Part shown: piece after piece, positions 35,801-48,279 of the stretch
Numbering within the stretch: the first letter of the stretch is position 1
How the letters are laid out: each line of letters starts with the position of its first letter
NCBI RefSeq assembly: GCF_001522545.3
Contig: NC_031773.1
Span: 47,042,359-47,106,358, forward strand
DNA length: 64,000 nt
Direction of reading: 5' to 3'
Source of the DNA: Parus major
Taxonomy: Eukaryota > Chordata > Aves > Passeriformes > Paridae
The notes under the pieces: generated by a model
What the model saw: only the letters and a program-made list of their open reading frames with translations
Told to the model about the DNA's origin: nothing
Databases searched by the model: none
Position numbers and translations under genes: made by a program

Positions 35801-38800
35801 ATTCCAAAAAGGATCACAGTTATGAAGGGAAGGGGAGGCAAAGATGGGGGAGAGGAAAAGCTGGATAGCTGATGCCCAGAACCTGGGCCGTGCTCATGAG
35901 AAGACACGTGTGTGAGTGCTGCTGGGGTGGTCAGCACTGGTTTTCTCCTTGAGTAAGCATTATCATGTAAATTCAAACATATCTTCTTGGCCCAGGAGGA
36001 GGCAGACAAGCTGGGATGGGGGCAGGGAAGACCTGTAGAGCATGATAAAGAGGGATGAGAAAATGGGGGGGAAATGGGGTAACATCAGTGGCAGCAATGA
36101 GGCTCCAACATATAACAGGATCTTCCTTCCATGTAACCGGATCTGGGAATGCTTCATTCACAGGAGGACATGATGGCTGCCATCCCTGGGCTCCCCACTA
36201 TGCATTTGAAACTTCAAGGTTTCTTTCCATGTCCTGAAATGGGATCTGTCAGCTCCTGAGCTTTAATGTAAATCTCACTCTCTGTGTTGAAAGCACTGTG
36301 TAGGTTACTTGGTTTGGGCTTTCCCCAGTGTGCGTATTTGACTGGAGGGCTCACAGAGTTAATCTGTAAGTGTGGTACTGCAGATGCTTGGAACTCCACC
36401 CCACACTTTAGGCCAAGCGGGAGGGAGAGACAGGAGGAAGAGAGTCAGGGTGACAGTCCTGTTGTGGGACCCCCAGAAATAGGGGCTGGGAGTCCCTGAG
36501 TGATGATCAACATGGGGGAAGTGCAGTGGGGGCATTTGAGAGGTGAGGAAAATGGGAATGATGGAGGAGCATACGTCTTTGGGAAAAGGAGACTAGCAGG
36601 TGGAAACACCCCAGGGCAAGAGGAACAGCAATGCCTTTGCAGCAGGGAGGTGGTTTGGGGATAAGTATCCTGACAGAGCACTGGATGTTTTGTGGGGATC
36701 CTCTGCCTACATGCATGTCCTCAGCCCCACCAGCTCACAAGACAAAGTATCTTCTCAGCCCTAGATCCTACACTTGCACTTCTGAGAGTTGCCTACTGGG
36801 AACAGTGAGGATTTCAGGTGCCTTCTCCTTGCTAGGTCTTTCCACTGTGGAGCTCAGATGTGGACTGGAGTGAGCCTTGGCTTTAATTTTCCCCTCTGCT
36901 GTGGGTCATGGCACTGCATCACAGCTTTCCATCCCTTCCAGCTGCCCTGCTGCTGGACACTTGTCTCTCCAACTCCCATGTCTGCATCCCAGCCCTGGTC
37001 CTCACCTGGGGTGTGTGAGAGGCAGAGGGTCAGCTAAAGTGGGATATGGAGAGATGTCCTGCTGTTGGACCCAGCTCCCCCAGCAGGTACGAGCAGGGTG
37101 AGCGCAGCCTGCTCACGGCAAGCAGCGAGGCAGAGGGTGCTGAGCTGTCTGTGCCATTTGTGGCTCAGGGCTGCGCTGAGAGAGAGAAGTGCTTGGCGTG
37201 CCCCCACTTGACTGGGGATTTTTATTTTGAGTAAGATGGAGTGGGAATAACTGAGCCACAGGCACAAGAATGGCTGGCCTCTTACAGCTCCTCAGTGCAT
37301 CCCACAGCTTTCTGGCAGCCATTCCTGCTGGCATGGCACAGGGGTGAGGGACCAAGGGCCTGGGCACACTGGCTGGATGGGGAAGTGAAACCATGGCAGG
37401 TGTGGAACTTGTGGGCAGTGACCAGTATTTGGTTGGGACTTTGGATTGCCTGGAGCCCTGCAGTGCCCACAGTGGGGCTGAGACTATGTTGGGGCTGCTT
37501 TGACATTGCTGTGATGCAAACTATCCTCTAGGAATGTTGCTGGCAAGGAGGGAGATGTGCTGTAGGGCAGCTCCTCCCCTGCAGGGCATAGGGTACCAAA
37601 GAACTAACTGTACTTGGGCTGAGGTCTAGCATGGGGAGCTGGTGACTGCATCCTACTGAGGACTTCAGGAGGTGGGATGTGGAGCCTGTGGGCTCAGCTT
37701 GCCCAACAGTCACTGGTGAGGGGCAGGCACATTTAGGGACCAAGTCCTCAGGCCTGTATCAGAGGACCACAGCTGCCTAGTGGGGGCACCTGGTACTCTG
37801 TCAGCTTGAGCCAGAGAACCCTTTGGATTTTTTTGTCCTCCCCTCCCAGCCTTGATCCAGGACAGTGGGCAGTAGAGGCTTCCCTAGAAGGAGTCCAGAT
37901 GCTGTAGCTGCTGGAAGGACATGACTCCAGCAGTAAAGTCCTATTAGGGATCTCCTGGGTAGGGCAGGTCACTGAGGGAAGTGTTGCTTCCCTCAGCTGA
38001 GAGCCAGCCAACAACTGTGGCTGTCCCCTTTCTTTCCTATGGAGTGAAGAGAAAGAGGATGGGACTTTTGTTCAGTAGGAAGGGAAGAAATCCACCTACA
38101 GCACTGAAATACATCTCTTCAGGTCTCAAGCATCAGGCATTGATGGGTGGGTATTGGTGGCAGAACATTTCTCCTGCTCCTGATCAGGAATGCTTAAGAC
38201 TATTAAAGGGTTTTCTAAGTCCTTTCCAATGGTTGAGGACCAGGCTTGCTTGGTGTGACCTGCTTTGCCCATGCCCTGCACATTTACTGAGCAGAACCAG
38301 ATCTGAACCCTGGAGAATGAGAGATGGTGCTGAGGAGCCACAGGTCCAGGTCTGTGTTGGACAGGATGCAGAGCAAGGTGACGGAGAGCACTGTCAGTAG
38401 GGGTGAAGAACATACAGCAGTTGGCCTGCTTGCAGAGCAGTCACTGGCAGGACGTGTCCTTGGACCAGTGGGAGCTTTTAAAAGGGGAAACATCAGTACC
38501 CTTTCACTCTTTTCTCCTCTTGTCCTTTGTATTTTCAATCCAAGCCGGATCTGTGCCCCTGGGATTGAGTCTTGTAAAGATCTGTGTGCAGGAAAGTCTC
38601 CTGTAGACACTGGAGGAGGCCGAGGGGGCTTTTCAGTGTAGGCAAAGGAAGGAGCAGACTGGGGGACATGCCTGGGCTGGGGGCAACATGCAGGTGGGCA
38701 GGGGAGGAGTGAGGATCCAGGAGGTCAGGCTGGGACACAGTACCGCTGCGTACGAGGTGCTGCGTGGCTGAGGCACACGAGGGGCTGCGGGGATTTCGGA

Positions 38801-39000
38801 AGCATATTTCGGAGGAGAGGGGTAGTTTGAGGGCACATTGCAAAGGCAGGCAGGGGTAGGGCTTGGTCTCTTGCTCTCCTCCTCCCTGGTGAAGATCCGC
38901 CCCAGGCCAAGCACAGCGATTGTGAGCCCCAAGGGAGACGACGCAGCTTGACAGACTGTATCTCCCTCTGCCACGGGGCCTGGGGCGCTGCGATTTCACA
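26841..39000. other. Intergenic region CENPM - TNFRSF13C
   Basis: About 12 kb with no recognised gene on either strand. Open frames up to about 220 codons occur in the GC-richer part near 30.4-31.3 kb, but overlap each other on both strands and show no family similarity. Low-complexity T-rich patches occur, for example near 27930. I identified no transposable element here. Confidence 0.55.
30310..30900. promoter_or_regulatory. CpG-rich patch of unknown role
   Basis: CpG and GC frequency are clearly higher than in the surrounding several kilobases. No known exon is seen. It could be a distal regulatory element or the promoter of an unannotated transcript; composition alone cannot decide. Confidence 0.3.
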
Positions 39001-39060
39001 CTCCGGCGGCCCCGTCACTGCTATGCCAGGCAAGAGCTGGGCTCTCACTCCCACTCTGCC

Positions 39061-41723
39061 ATGTCCTCATCAGGAAAAGCTGCCATTGCCCCCTCCTGCC
39101 TCTCCTTCGAGTGCTTCGACACCCTGACCAAGTCGTGCATCAAGTGCTCCGACCTGTTCAAGGACAACACAAGTAAGGGGACAAGGGCAGCTGCAGTCTG
39201 AGCTCCCCCGGGCTGGGTGGTGGTGGGCCAAGGAGGCTGGGGGCACCCCAGGGGTGGGCAGGTGGAAGGCACCTTCTCCTGAGGATGGCTATGGGGGTGG
39301 CAATGGAGGATGGAGCACCACCTTCACCTAAAGCAGAGGGGAAGAGCGCAGACAGTTCCAGTGAGAGGAACACGGTGCAGGGAGAAGTCAGATGATCCAC
39401 CCTAGGGTGTATCAACCTGCCCCAGGGGTGACTGTGGGAAGAGCAGGAGGCTCTCATCTCCTACCACCCAGGGACAGGGAGCAGGGTAAGGGTCTCATCA
39501 AGCAGGGGGATATTTTGTTGCTGGTGGCACCTGGGTCACAGTTAAGTGCCACTCTTCTTCCCTGCCACCACAGCCCCCAGGCCAGCCAGCCAGGTGAAAA
39601 ATGCTGCTGCACTCCGTCCTCCTTCAACTCTCCCCCCAGTCCTGACACTACTGGCATCTCACCCCACAGCAGAGCCTACCCTGGCACCCACCCTGACCAG
39701 CACCCTCCTGACCTTCGGAGTCCCGGTGGTGGTGGGGTTCATCCTGGTTCTGGCTGCCCTCTGTGGCTTCCTGGCCTGCAAGATGGGAAAGCGGAGGAGA
39801 ACAAGGAAGACAGCAGATGAAGAGGACAAAGGTAGGATATCTCTTCCTATTCCTCTCACAACACCCTGAAGACCCTGAGTAGATGGAATCACTTACTGCT
39901 GGCTCCCCTGAGGCACATCCCTGTCCAGGCCAGCTCCTCCACCTCAACATCAGCTCTGCAGGTATCCTATGGCATTTTGGGACATCTGACTCACTGCCTG
40001 AGTGACAGTGTCCTGTATTCCCTGGGAGCCTATGCCTGTACCTGACTGCCAGCACAACCCTGCTGAGCCATCCCTCCCTTTGCTGGGTCTCCCTGTGCCT
40101 TTGTTTGCTTAAAGCATGTCCTGGCACCATCCCCCCTCCACAGGGGACACAGATGGAGCCCTGGTGAGTAGCTTTGTGAGCTCACTGGTGAGAGCCCTCT
40201 CCCCCGGTAACCAGAGGACCATGGAGGAACTGGGAGTAGTGGGGGCAGTGGTGGACACCTGGGGATGGCTTCAGAGGCAGCCTCTCCCTGTGGTGCTGCA
40301 ATGGGGGTCCTAAGTGGACTACCCAGCTTGTTTCTCATGCTTGGGATGCCCGGCATCCTCTAACACATATCCCAAAGACCCTAGTGAGACGTCAGGGCCA
40401 GCCCCATTGACACTGCAGCACTGCACAGGGTTGTCTGGTGCAAAATTAGGGCTGGAGTTCAAGGGATGGAGCTGAGCCTTTCCTAGCAGGGGACTTCCAG
40501 AAGAGTAAGGCCACAGTGCTCCATGATGGCCCATTTTGTTGGGGCGGCTCTTTCCTTCCTTGGGGGCCCCTGCACTGGCACTGATTCAGCCTTGCACAAT
40601 CTTCTCAGAAGTGGTCTTGCCTGGCTTCACTCCTCGCCATTCCTAGGTAGGGGATATGGCTCCCCAGGACCCCCAAGAGGGGCTACTGCATAGAGATGCT
40701 CTCACCACTGCCCCACAACCCGGGTGGGTGTCCACAGTGGGGCAGCTGGTCCCTGTGCCCTGGCTTGCCTGCACACTTCTGGCAGTGCTGGATGGTGACT
40801 CAGACCGGGGGGACATTACCTGAGGCCTTTCTGCTCTGCGACAGCCCATGACGCACATGCCTAGGAAAAATACCAAAAACGGAAGAGAAGGGAGAAATCC
40901 AGCGCTGAGAGAGATCTGGCCATTAAGGAGAGTGTTGGAGGCACTACTCAGTCTCCTGTTGCATGCCCTGGTCCACATCCCCCTCGTCCCCCAAGGCTGC
41001 ACCACAGCAAGCCCAGTGCTGTGGCACTGGATGTGTGGAAAGTGGCAGGAGGCTTGGGGCTGGAGGCACACGGCTGCATTCAAAGTGTGTAAACAAGTCT
41101 ATTTTTAAGTGGGAGGCAGTCGGGGAGGGCAAGCTGCCACGGGCTGGGCTCTTCTGCTGCTGGCAGGGTTCAGCGAGAGGACTTGAAGTGGAAGTGCAAG
41201 TTTCGGCCTTTCCCTCTTGTCTTTTAGGGGGGGCGGAAAGCCCATTGGGTTGTAAGCAGGAGCAATTATGCAGCAGGAGAGGTGTGGGGACCTTGCAGAC
41301 TCCTCCTGTTCCAGATCCATCTTCTCCTCTAGGGACAGGACCATCTCCCTGGGACCTGCCTGACCCCACTCCATGAGCCCAGTAACCCTCTTTTCTTGTC
41401 CCTTCCCAGAAAACACAGACATCGCCAGCCCCCTGCCTAGCCAGGACCCTGCCATGCCAGAGGGAGATGGTGCCCTGAGCCAAACTCCGTGCCTGTGTCT
41501 TGATGAGAGCCTGAAGATGCCAGGACCACCCAGGAAAGCCAAGGCAAAGCAGAGGCCATGCTGCCAGGGCAGTGCTGACGGTGACATTGTTCTGCTCTCC
41601 GCCGTGTACCCCCGGCCTGAGGAATGCAACCACAGCTTCCCACTGCCCGCCACTGAGCTGGGGGCCACAGCACTGGTCACCACCAAAACCACCCAGAACT
41701 GTGCCAGAGAGGAGAGAGTCTGA
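39061..41723 (+). CDS. TNFRSF13C: TNF receptor superfamily member 13C (BAFF receptor)
   Basis: Three exons (39061-39172, 39574-39831, 41410-41723) with GT-AG borders and matching phases give 227 residues, against 184 in human. Residues 13-29 form the partial cysteine-rich domain: Cys13, 18, 26 and 29 have the human spacing, and Asp20-Thr-Leu22 fits the DxL loop that binds BAFF. There is no signal peptide, as expected of a type III membrane protein. A hydrophobic segment at about 82-106 is the transmembrane helix, followed by a basic stop-transfer stretch. The cytoplasmic tail holds PLPATELG at 201-208, matching the human TRAF3-binding motif PVPATELG, then LVTTKT. The receptor transmits BAFF survival signals in B cells through non-canonical NF-kB. 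The extra length lies in the spacer and tail. The stretch between CRD and membrane is Pro/Thr rich, suggesting O-glycosylation. Confidence 0.95.
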
Positions 41724-42205
41724 GGGCAAGGGGAATGGGGCTGGAGTGCTCTGGCCAACCCTTGTGGACAGTGACAGCCTGTTCCTGGGACAAGCAAAGC
41801 CTTCCGTGGGTATGAGCTGTGTGAGAACCAGGCTTTGCCTTTAGCAAGATCAGTCTTTTAAGATGACTGTCCTTTTTGTGCTGAGTCCCAAGTTACACCT
41901 GTAAATGCTGGAGGAAGCCAAAGTGGATCATGCTGAGTTACAATGAACTGTTGACAGCTGCCATGGCTGAACCATTGGGAGGAGGCAGAGGAGACACAAC
42001 TGGTGAGGGTGGAATGTGGCAGGGACTGCTGTGCCATTTGCAAGGCAGCTGTTGTGCCTGGACAGGTCTCACGCTGGATGGGCAATTGCTCTGGAACACC
42101 AGAAACTGTAGGGGGAAAGAAAGCAGGGAGTTACTTTAGGACCAAATCCCACACAGCACCAGCTTGATTTTTGCTACTGACCTCAATAAAAGGAGACTTG
42201 AGGCC
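41724..42205 (+). other. TNFRSF13C: TNFRSF13C 3' UTR
   Basis: The sequence after the stop codon runs to an AATAAA at 42185-42190, the first canonical signal noticed downstream. The end point is inferred. Confidence 0.6.
42185..42190 (+). terminator. TNFRSF13C: Polyadenylation signal, TNFRSF13C
   Basis: Canonical AATAAA about 460 bases past the stop codon. Confidence 0.6.
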
Positions 42206-44437
42206 ATATGAAGCAAGGCACATCCAACATCTACCCCGTTTACAGTCCTGCCTCCCTGTCTTCTGCACTCTGTGACACCCAGGTCTTTCCACCCTCTGTG
42301 CTCTCTTCACACAATGGCAGGCATCCACTGGCACTCATGGGAACCCCCTCCACAGCCAGGTGCCCTGGGGATGGGGAAAACATTTATCTTCCCAAGCAGT
42401 GAAGAGGGGAAAAAAACCTGTCCTTGCTCTAACCTACAGTCCGTGAAGTTAGAGAGGACCAGGGGCAGGCAGTGGAGACAGCTAGTCCAGTGGAGCTCCC
42501 TGAACTTGTCATTAGAGCCCCAGACAAACGTCACTTCAGCTCACTGTCGCTGCAGAAATAGCGTGTGTCACTTGGGATGGATGCTTCCACACTGCACAAA
42601 AGCAGTCAGGGAGTGATGTGAGCGTAGGCAGGATGACTTAATTTATAAGAGTGTCCTGAAGGCATTGCCTGTGTGCCAGAGCTGGTCGGCATTGCTGATC
42701 CCAGGCATTTCCTCGTAGCTGGGTTTCTTCACCCACCTGTAAGTGGCTTTACTGCACAGGAAGGGCTCTGTTTGGGAAATGAACTCATTAGTGTGGGATT
42801 GCTGATTCTGAGTAATTACAGCAGTTGATGTCCCCTGGCTGAACAGAGACTCTGGGTTGGCGAGAAGTCCCTGGAGAAGGTGATTAGTCACTTAGAAGTG
42901 CTTTGAGGGGTTATTTACACGAAGCACCATCTCTGGGTCTGCTCTTCCCCAAATGGGGTGGATTCCTCATCTGGGAGGCTTTGGACACTGAACAGAACTG
43001 GCCAAGCAAGGTGTGGGGGCACTGACACCGGGCACTAATGGGCCACCAAGTGCCATACTCCCAGCAGGGTCAGCTGGAGGCACTCTGTGGAGGGGATGTC
43101 CCTCTGGTGATGGGAAGGTGACTCCCTGCCCAAGCCTGAGTTCTCTCTGGAGCTGCAGGACAGATGCTACTGTTAAAGGGTGACCACCTCTCTTCTCCCC
43201 TGTCTGTAGCACTGCAGCCAGATTCATGGTATTAGTCCATAAAGGCAACCACTGGCACTGCTACAGGTGCCAAGGCCAAAATTCCTCACCACAGTTCCTC
43301 TCCCAGACCTTAATACACTGACTGAGGTGAACCCTCATCTGACTGAGGCTCTGCATGACCCAGGGATGGGGATGGATCCCCATCTCAGCCTTGGGGCTGA
43401 GGGTGGTGGAAGAGGTGATCCATGTGCCTGGTGACTGTCTCCTGGGACATTAAACACAGGTGGCAGAAACTGTGGAGACTCAAGGGCCGGTGTCCCAGTT
43501 ACCCACAACAGCCATCCTGCCCTTTGCAGAGAGGGTATTGCCACGGCATGGATCAGACATCTCCTCATCCTCTTGCTCTGCACCCAACCCTGTGAAGTAA
43601 CTTCAAACACCCTTTGTGTGTCTGGAGTGGGGAAAAGAGCCGCAGTCAGGTCAGGGGATGTTTTGTCACTAGAAGCACTGCAACCTGTTTCAGGGGAGAT
43701 GGGGGCGATATGGAAATGGAGCAGTGCTGTCAGGAACCACCTCCACTTCCCTCCCAGTGACAGTGGCAGCCCATCCCTGTGGATGCATTGTCCACCCCAG
43801 ATGATCTGGGAATTTGAAAAAGAAACACCCATATAAATCCTATTGAAAAAGCCCCTCTTTCTGCTCTAATTTCTGCTGGAGCTTAAGCCAGGTATCTCCC
43901 TATATGGGATGCCACTGGCATTTGCAGCACACAGCGTAGCACTTGGATCCACACGGGATTCCTCAACCAGCGAGTGCCCCTTGGATCTCCTCTCTGTTAT
44001 GGCACAGGGATGTCTTCCCTGCATCGTGTCTGCCCAGCTGCCAGCTGTGCTGGGGCAGTGCTGCCCTTCTTCCCAAACTGCCCAGGAGGGATTTGTAACC
44101 TGCTCTGTGCTCATCTCCATCCTTATGTACAGTGCAAAGAGCTGTCCATCCTGTCTGCATGGAGAGCCAAGGGAATAGAGATGAAAAATATGGCAGTAAA
44201 AATTAAAGAATAAAGTGAACACACTGTCATGCTCAGAGGTCTGAATGGGGTCCCCATTTTCCTGGCTTTAGGGGTCCAGCAGGGCTTTGAGCCAGAGTGG
44301 CTCCCCTGACAGTGGCTTTATCAACACATTCCCTATACATAGCTGCCTGCATGGCCAGGAACCAGCCAAGCCTGGCCACCTGCATCTCCCCACAGCCATG
44401 CCAGGAGCTGGCCATTAGGACAAAACTAGGGAAAGTC

Positions 44438-44463
44438 TTTTTTTTTTTTGGGGGGGGGGGGGG
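44438..44463. repeat. T12-G14 homopolymer pair
   Basis: Twelve T are followed directly by fourteen G and then a short GT repeat. Run lengths of this kind are error-prone in assemblies, and the G run could form a G-quadruplex. Confidence 0.9.
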
Positions 44464-45353
44464 TGTGTGTGGAAATGTTGCCTTTCTTTGACTTTCCACA
44501 GCAGTTTCTCACTTCCCTCTGTGAGGCAGGAGCTGTGCTTCCTCCTCAGCCTGGCACCCACCCCACTGCCTGCACAACTGCCTAGAAAGGCTGGTGAAGC
44601 TGGGCTTCACCTGGCTGCAGAGGCATGGGGTTTCAGAGAGAGCCAGGGGAAAGTCTGAGGAAACCCCTGCACAAGAGAAAGCAGTTGAGGCTAAAGCCCT
44701 CCTCACTACAAAATCACTTTGGTATCTCCCATGACGTTTCAATTCCACTGACCCTGTTTTGGAAGAGGTAATGAGCATATTTGAGCTCCTGCAAGTCTCA
44801 CCAAAAAGGCTGGTGGTAAAGGAGAGAAGCCTTGTTATCCCTTTGGAAATGGGTTTGTTTTCATCCATGGTCCTAGAGGCAGGAGCCAGCTGGCCAACAG
44901 TGCACGGCAGTGTGAGGAGAGGGAACACCCGGCCAAAGGTCTTCTGCAGCCACCAGTCATGTCTGCCAAAGCCTTCTCAATCCCATAGGCTCCCCAGTCT
45001 CCAAAGTGAGGCTTTCCTCCCTCTCTTTCTCTTCTCCACTCCCATTACTGGTTCACCCACCAGTTTACTCTCCTGATAGTTCACCCCAAGGCCCAAATAC
45101 TCCAGCCTGAAGCACTCCCACAGACCTCCACAGACCCAGCTTGCCCCTCCATGGGCAGAGCCTTGACAGCAGGCAGGGCAGGGAGGGCAACTTGGCACCA
45201 TTTCATCCCATGCATGAAGTAATGCCCCGATGGCAAACGTCCAGCAGGGTCTGTCTGTCCCTGATCCCCCCACTTTGCTGCAAGGACGGGGCTGTGTGGC
45301 CACCCCATCATCTGCTTGCAGAACACGGATCTCATCCCGTCCCACAGGAACCT

Positions 45354-45392
45354 TTCCCAGTGCCACTTCCCAGTGCCACTTCCCAGTGCCAG
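45354..45392. repeat. Tandem repeat, 13-bp unit x 3
   Basis: Three consecutive copies of ttcccagtgccac, the last one incomplete. Confidence 0.85.
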
Positions 45393-46125
45393 CCATGGCA
45401 CGGCGACACGTGGGTGCCCCTGCCATCCACGGGGAACACCGGTGGGAGGCAGCGGGAGAAGCGAGGTCAGCGGTCCCGGGGCGGCTGCCACGAGGTGGCA
45501 CTGACACCACACACCGGGAGCGGCACGGCAGGACCGGGGCCCCAGGGCAGCCTGCGGGACCCGGCACGGCCAGCCAGCCTTGTGGCCAGCCCCACCTGGG
45601 CCAGACGGGAGGGCGACAGCTGGGTCCGCCCACACAGCCCATCCCCACGGCCTCTGGGCTGCTCCGGAGATAGGGTCGCTGGTGGCTGGACACCCGTGGG
45701 GCAACCAGAGGCACAGAGAGCTGCTGCTCCATCCCCCACCAGCACCGAGCACCTCGTCCATCGTCCTGCTCCCCCAAGGAGCCCCTTCCCAGTGGTGTCA
45801 GGCCTCTCTGAGCATTCTCCAGGACATGGACCTGCCAGCCAGCACCTCCCTTCTCCACCCTGTCAGCTTCTGCCAAAAAGGAAAATACTGTGCTACCCAC
45901 CAAGCTCCCCGGGTGGAAAAGGCCAGGGCTGGAGAGAAGGGGCTGGCCAGTTCCCTGTGCGATGCTGTCAGGGGACCACAGCCTTCCTGATGCTGCTCAT
46001 CAGCATCCCTCCCTAATTGCTACCCAGTGCCTAATGACAGTAATTAGGAAGAACGAAGCTGCCTGGGGACTGGAAGCGCTGACGGAGTTGGGGGAGACAG
46101 ATGGTGTTCGCACTTAAAGAAAGAT

Positions 46126-46148
46126 AAAAAAAAAAAAAAATAAAAAAA
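46126..46148. repeat. A-rich simple repeat
   Basis: Fifteen A, one T and seven A in a row, with no attached retroelement body that I can recognise. Confidence 0.85.
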
Positions 46149-46272
46149 TTCCACTCAGCTTCTATCAGCCTCCTTTTCCTTTGCTTAGTGTCAGGATCAC
46201 TTCAGTCCACAGGCACAGCAGGGAAGGCTGAGATGTTGCACTGGTCATTTTCAAACACAATATCTGCACAAG

Positions 46273-46294
46273 CACACACACACACCCACACACA
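46273..46294. repeat. (CA)n microsatellite
   Basis: About ten CA units with one interruption (CCC). Confidence 0.9.
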
Positions 46295-48279
46295 ACATGC
46301 AGAATTTAGAGTGGTGAGGGAGCTGTGGGAGGGGGCACAGTGCCTGCCTGGGTACCTGGCACGGAGGGGGTTTCCTCACTGCCTCTGTGGGCTGATGCTC
46401 TCCCCTGGGGCCTCCACCACAGCTCCCAGCTTTGCTGGCTGTGATCAGTGAGCAGCTTCCCAGGGGTATAAGGTGAGGGAACAGCCCAAAACCACCTGAG
46501 CAGCTGTGGTGAGCAGACAGAGGCACTCCTGGCAGAAAGACCTGGCCAAGGGACAGCCCCACATTCTCCCCATCACTGTGAAGACACCACACTGGGTTTT
46601 CCACCCAAAACTGGACCTCGGCAACCAGAGCAGTTGGACTGGGACTGCAATGCACTCAGCTTTACCTTCCTGGAGAAACCTCACCTGCAGAAAACCCTCT
46701 CCAAACCCTTTCACACAGCCCCTTTCCACTCGAGCCTTGGGGTGATGCCACCTGCTTCCAGTGCTACCTGCCAGACTGCAGGTGCACCTGGGCAGAGAGA
46801 TGATGCTGGAATGTGAGGGAAACCCCCTTCTTTCCCCTCAGCAGCTGTCCCAAGTGCACTCAGAATGCCCAGACTTTGTCCCCCAGAGCACCCTGGAGAT
46901 GCAGGGACAGGGTTATGCTAGGTAGGGAGGATGCTCAGCCCTGCAGTATGGCATCAGCCTGGCCCTGTTCAGGGGATGCTCCAAGAAAAGGCCCAAGGCA
47001 GGCATAGGGCAAACCTGCACATCCCCTGGGCTTTGAGGGGAACAACTTCCCCCTCTCCCACAGCAAGTGGGGTCATTTTAAACCCGTGCTTCATCCTGGT
47101 CACAGCTAGCGAGGAGAATAGAACCTTGCCGAGTGACACAAACCTCATGTGACACCTGAAGTGATTGGTGGTGACAGGCAGATTGTGCAGGGAGAGCCTC
47201 TGCATTCATTTTGAGGTGCCACTGTGACAGGGACTGCCCCCCCCTCACTCCCCGGGACACCTCCAAGGAATGCAGAGCTCTCCTCCTGCTGCACAGCTGG
47301 AATTCCCAAAGGGCTGTGGAAGTGGACATGGGATGTGAAAGATCCCCAAAAGTAAGGATCCAGTTTTGGACCCCCCCCAAAGGGTCATCTGGGCAGCAAG
47401 GTGGCTGGTGCCAGAGCTAGAGCGCATGGCGCAGCCTGCCCTGCTCCAAGCTGCATTGCATCCTCCCCTCCCTCTCCTGCCTTATGTTATTTCTTTTTTT
47501 TCCCTCTTTTTCTGAGCATGGGGCTGCGATGAGAGCCCAGGGTGGAGCCACAGGGGTGCAGAGGGACGAGGCTGCCAGCAGTGGGGTGCTATGGGGATGG
47601 AGCCCCATGTCCTTCATCTGCTGCCTCCTGTGTCAGCTGGCCACAGCTCCCTGGCTGCTGACAGGAGCTATTCCGAGCCTGGATCAGTGGGCAAGTGTGG
47701 GGGTTTGGGTGACAGCCATGGGAGGCATGTTGGGAGGAGGGCTGCAGGCAGGGAAGAGCAGGTGGGATTTCTCAGGAGATTCCCCCATCTTCCCCCTCCC
47801 CACACACACACTCTGCTGTCCTGTAAGGTTTCAATGATGCAGATGTCTTTCTCATTTCCTTCCCTACGGGGGTTGCAGTCTGACTGGGTCCCGCTACCCA
47901 GATGTCGCTTCCTGATTTGAGAAGTGCCGGCATTTTGTGGAGTGGCAAAACTCCAGGATGAAAGCACCTGCAGCCAAAAACTGTGGCCAAGACTGAGCTC
48001 GGGATGGCAGTTTAAATAGGGGTTTACAGTGGGGGTGACACACAAAAGATCATCTTCCTCCTCCGCCAAAAATAATTGCCATTCTTATTCTGTGACAATA
48101 ATAATATTTGGTAAGGCTATTAATTCTTTGTGAACTGAGGATAATTTTAAATCTGGTGATTTAAATGCAGCACTGCAAAAGTTTAAGGATAATTTAGAAA
48201 AAAAAAAAAGATAATGCTGTTTTCCTTAACTAAAAGGCTTACCTTCTCCATTAACATTTCCAGTGATGTCCAACAGTTT

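Larger units (their letters stand above)
42206..48270. other. Intergenic region right of TNFRSF13C
   Basis: No recognised gene. Long overlapping open frames on both strands at about 44977-46016 occur in GC-rich DNA without family similarity or a coherent exon structure. Simple repeats are listed separately. Confidence 0.55.

Noticed and set aside
40144..40163. Possible 20-base micro-exon in TNFRSF13C intron 2 (cacag|ggg ... ctg|gtgagt)
   Set aside because: The splice sites look good and the peptide fits loosely, but 20 bases would shift the frame of exon 3 and destroy the conserved tail.
41105..41797. Long minus-strand frames opposite TNFRSF13C exon 3
   Set aside because: They are antisense shadows of a confidently identified coding exon.
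44977..46016. Overlapping open frames of about 300 codons on both strands
   Set aside because: Both strands and several frames are open together, which points to base composition rather than coding. A 13-bp tandem repeat lies inside.
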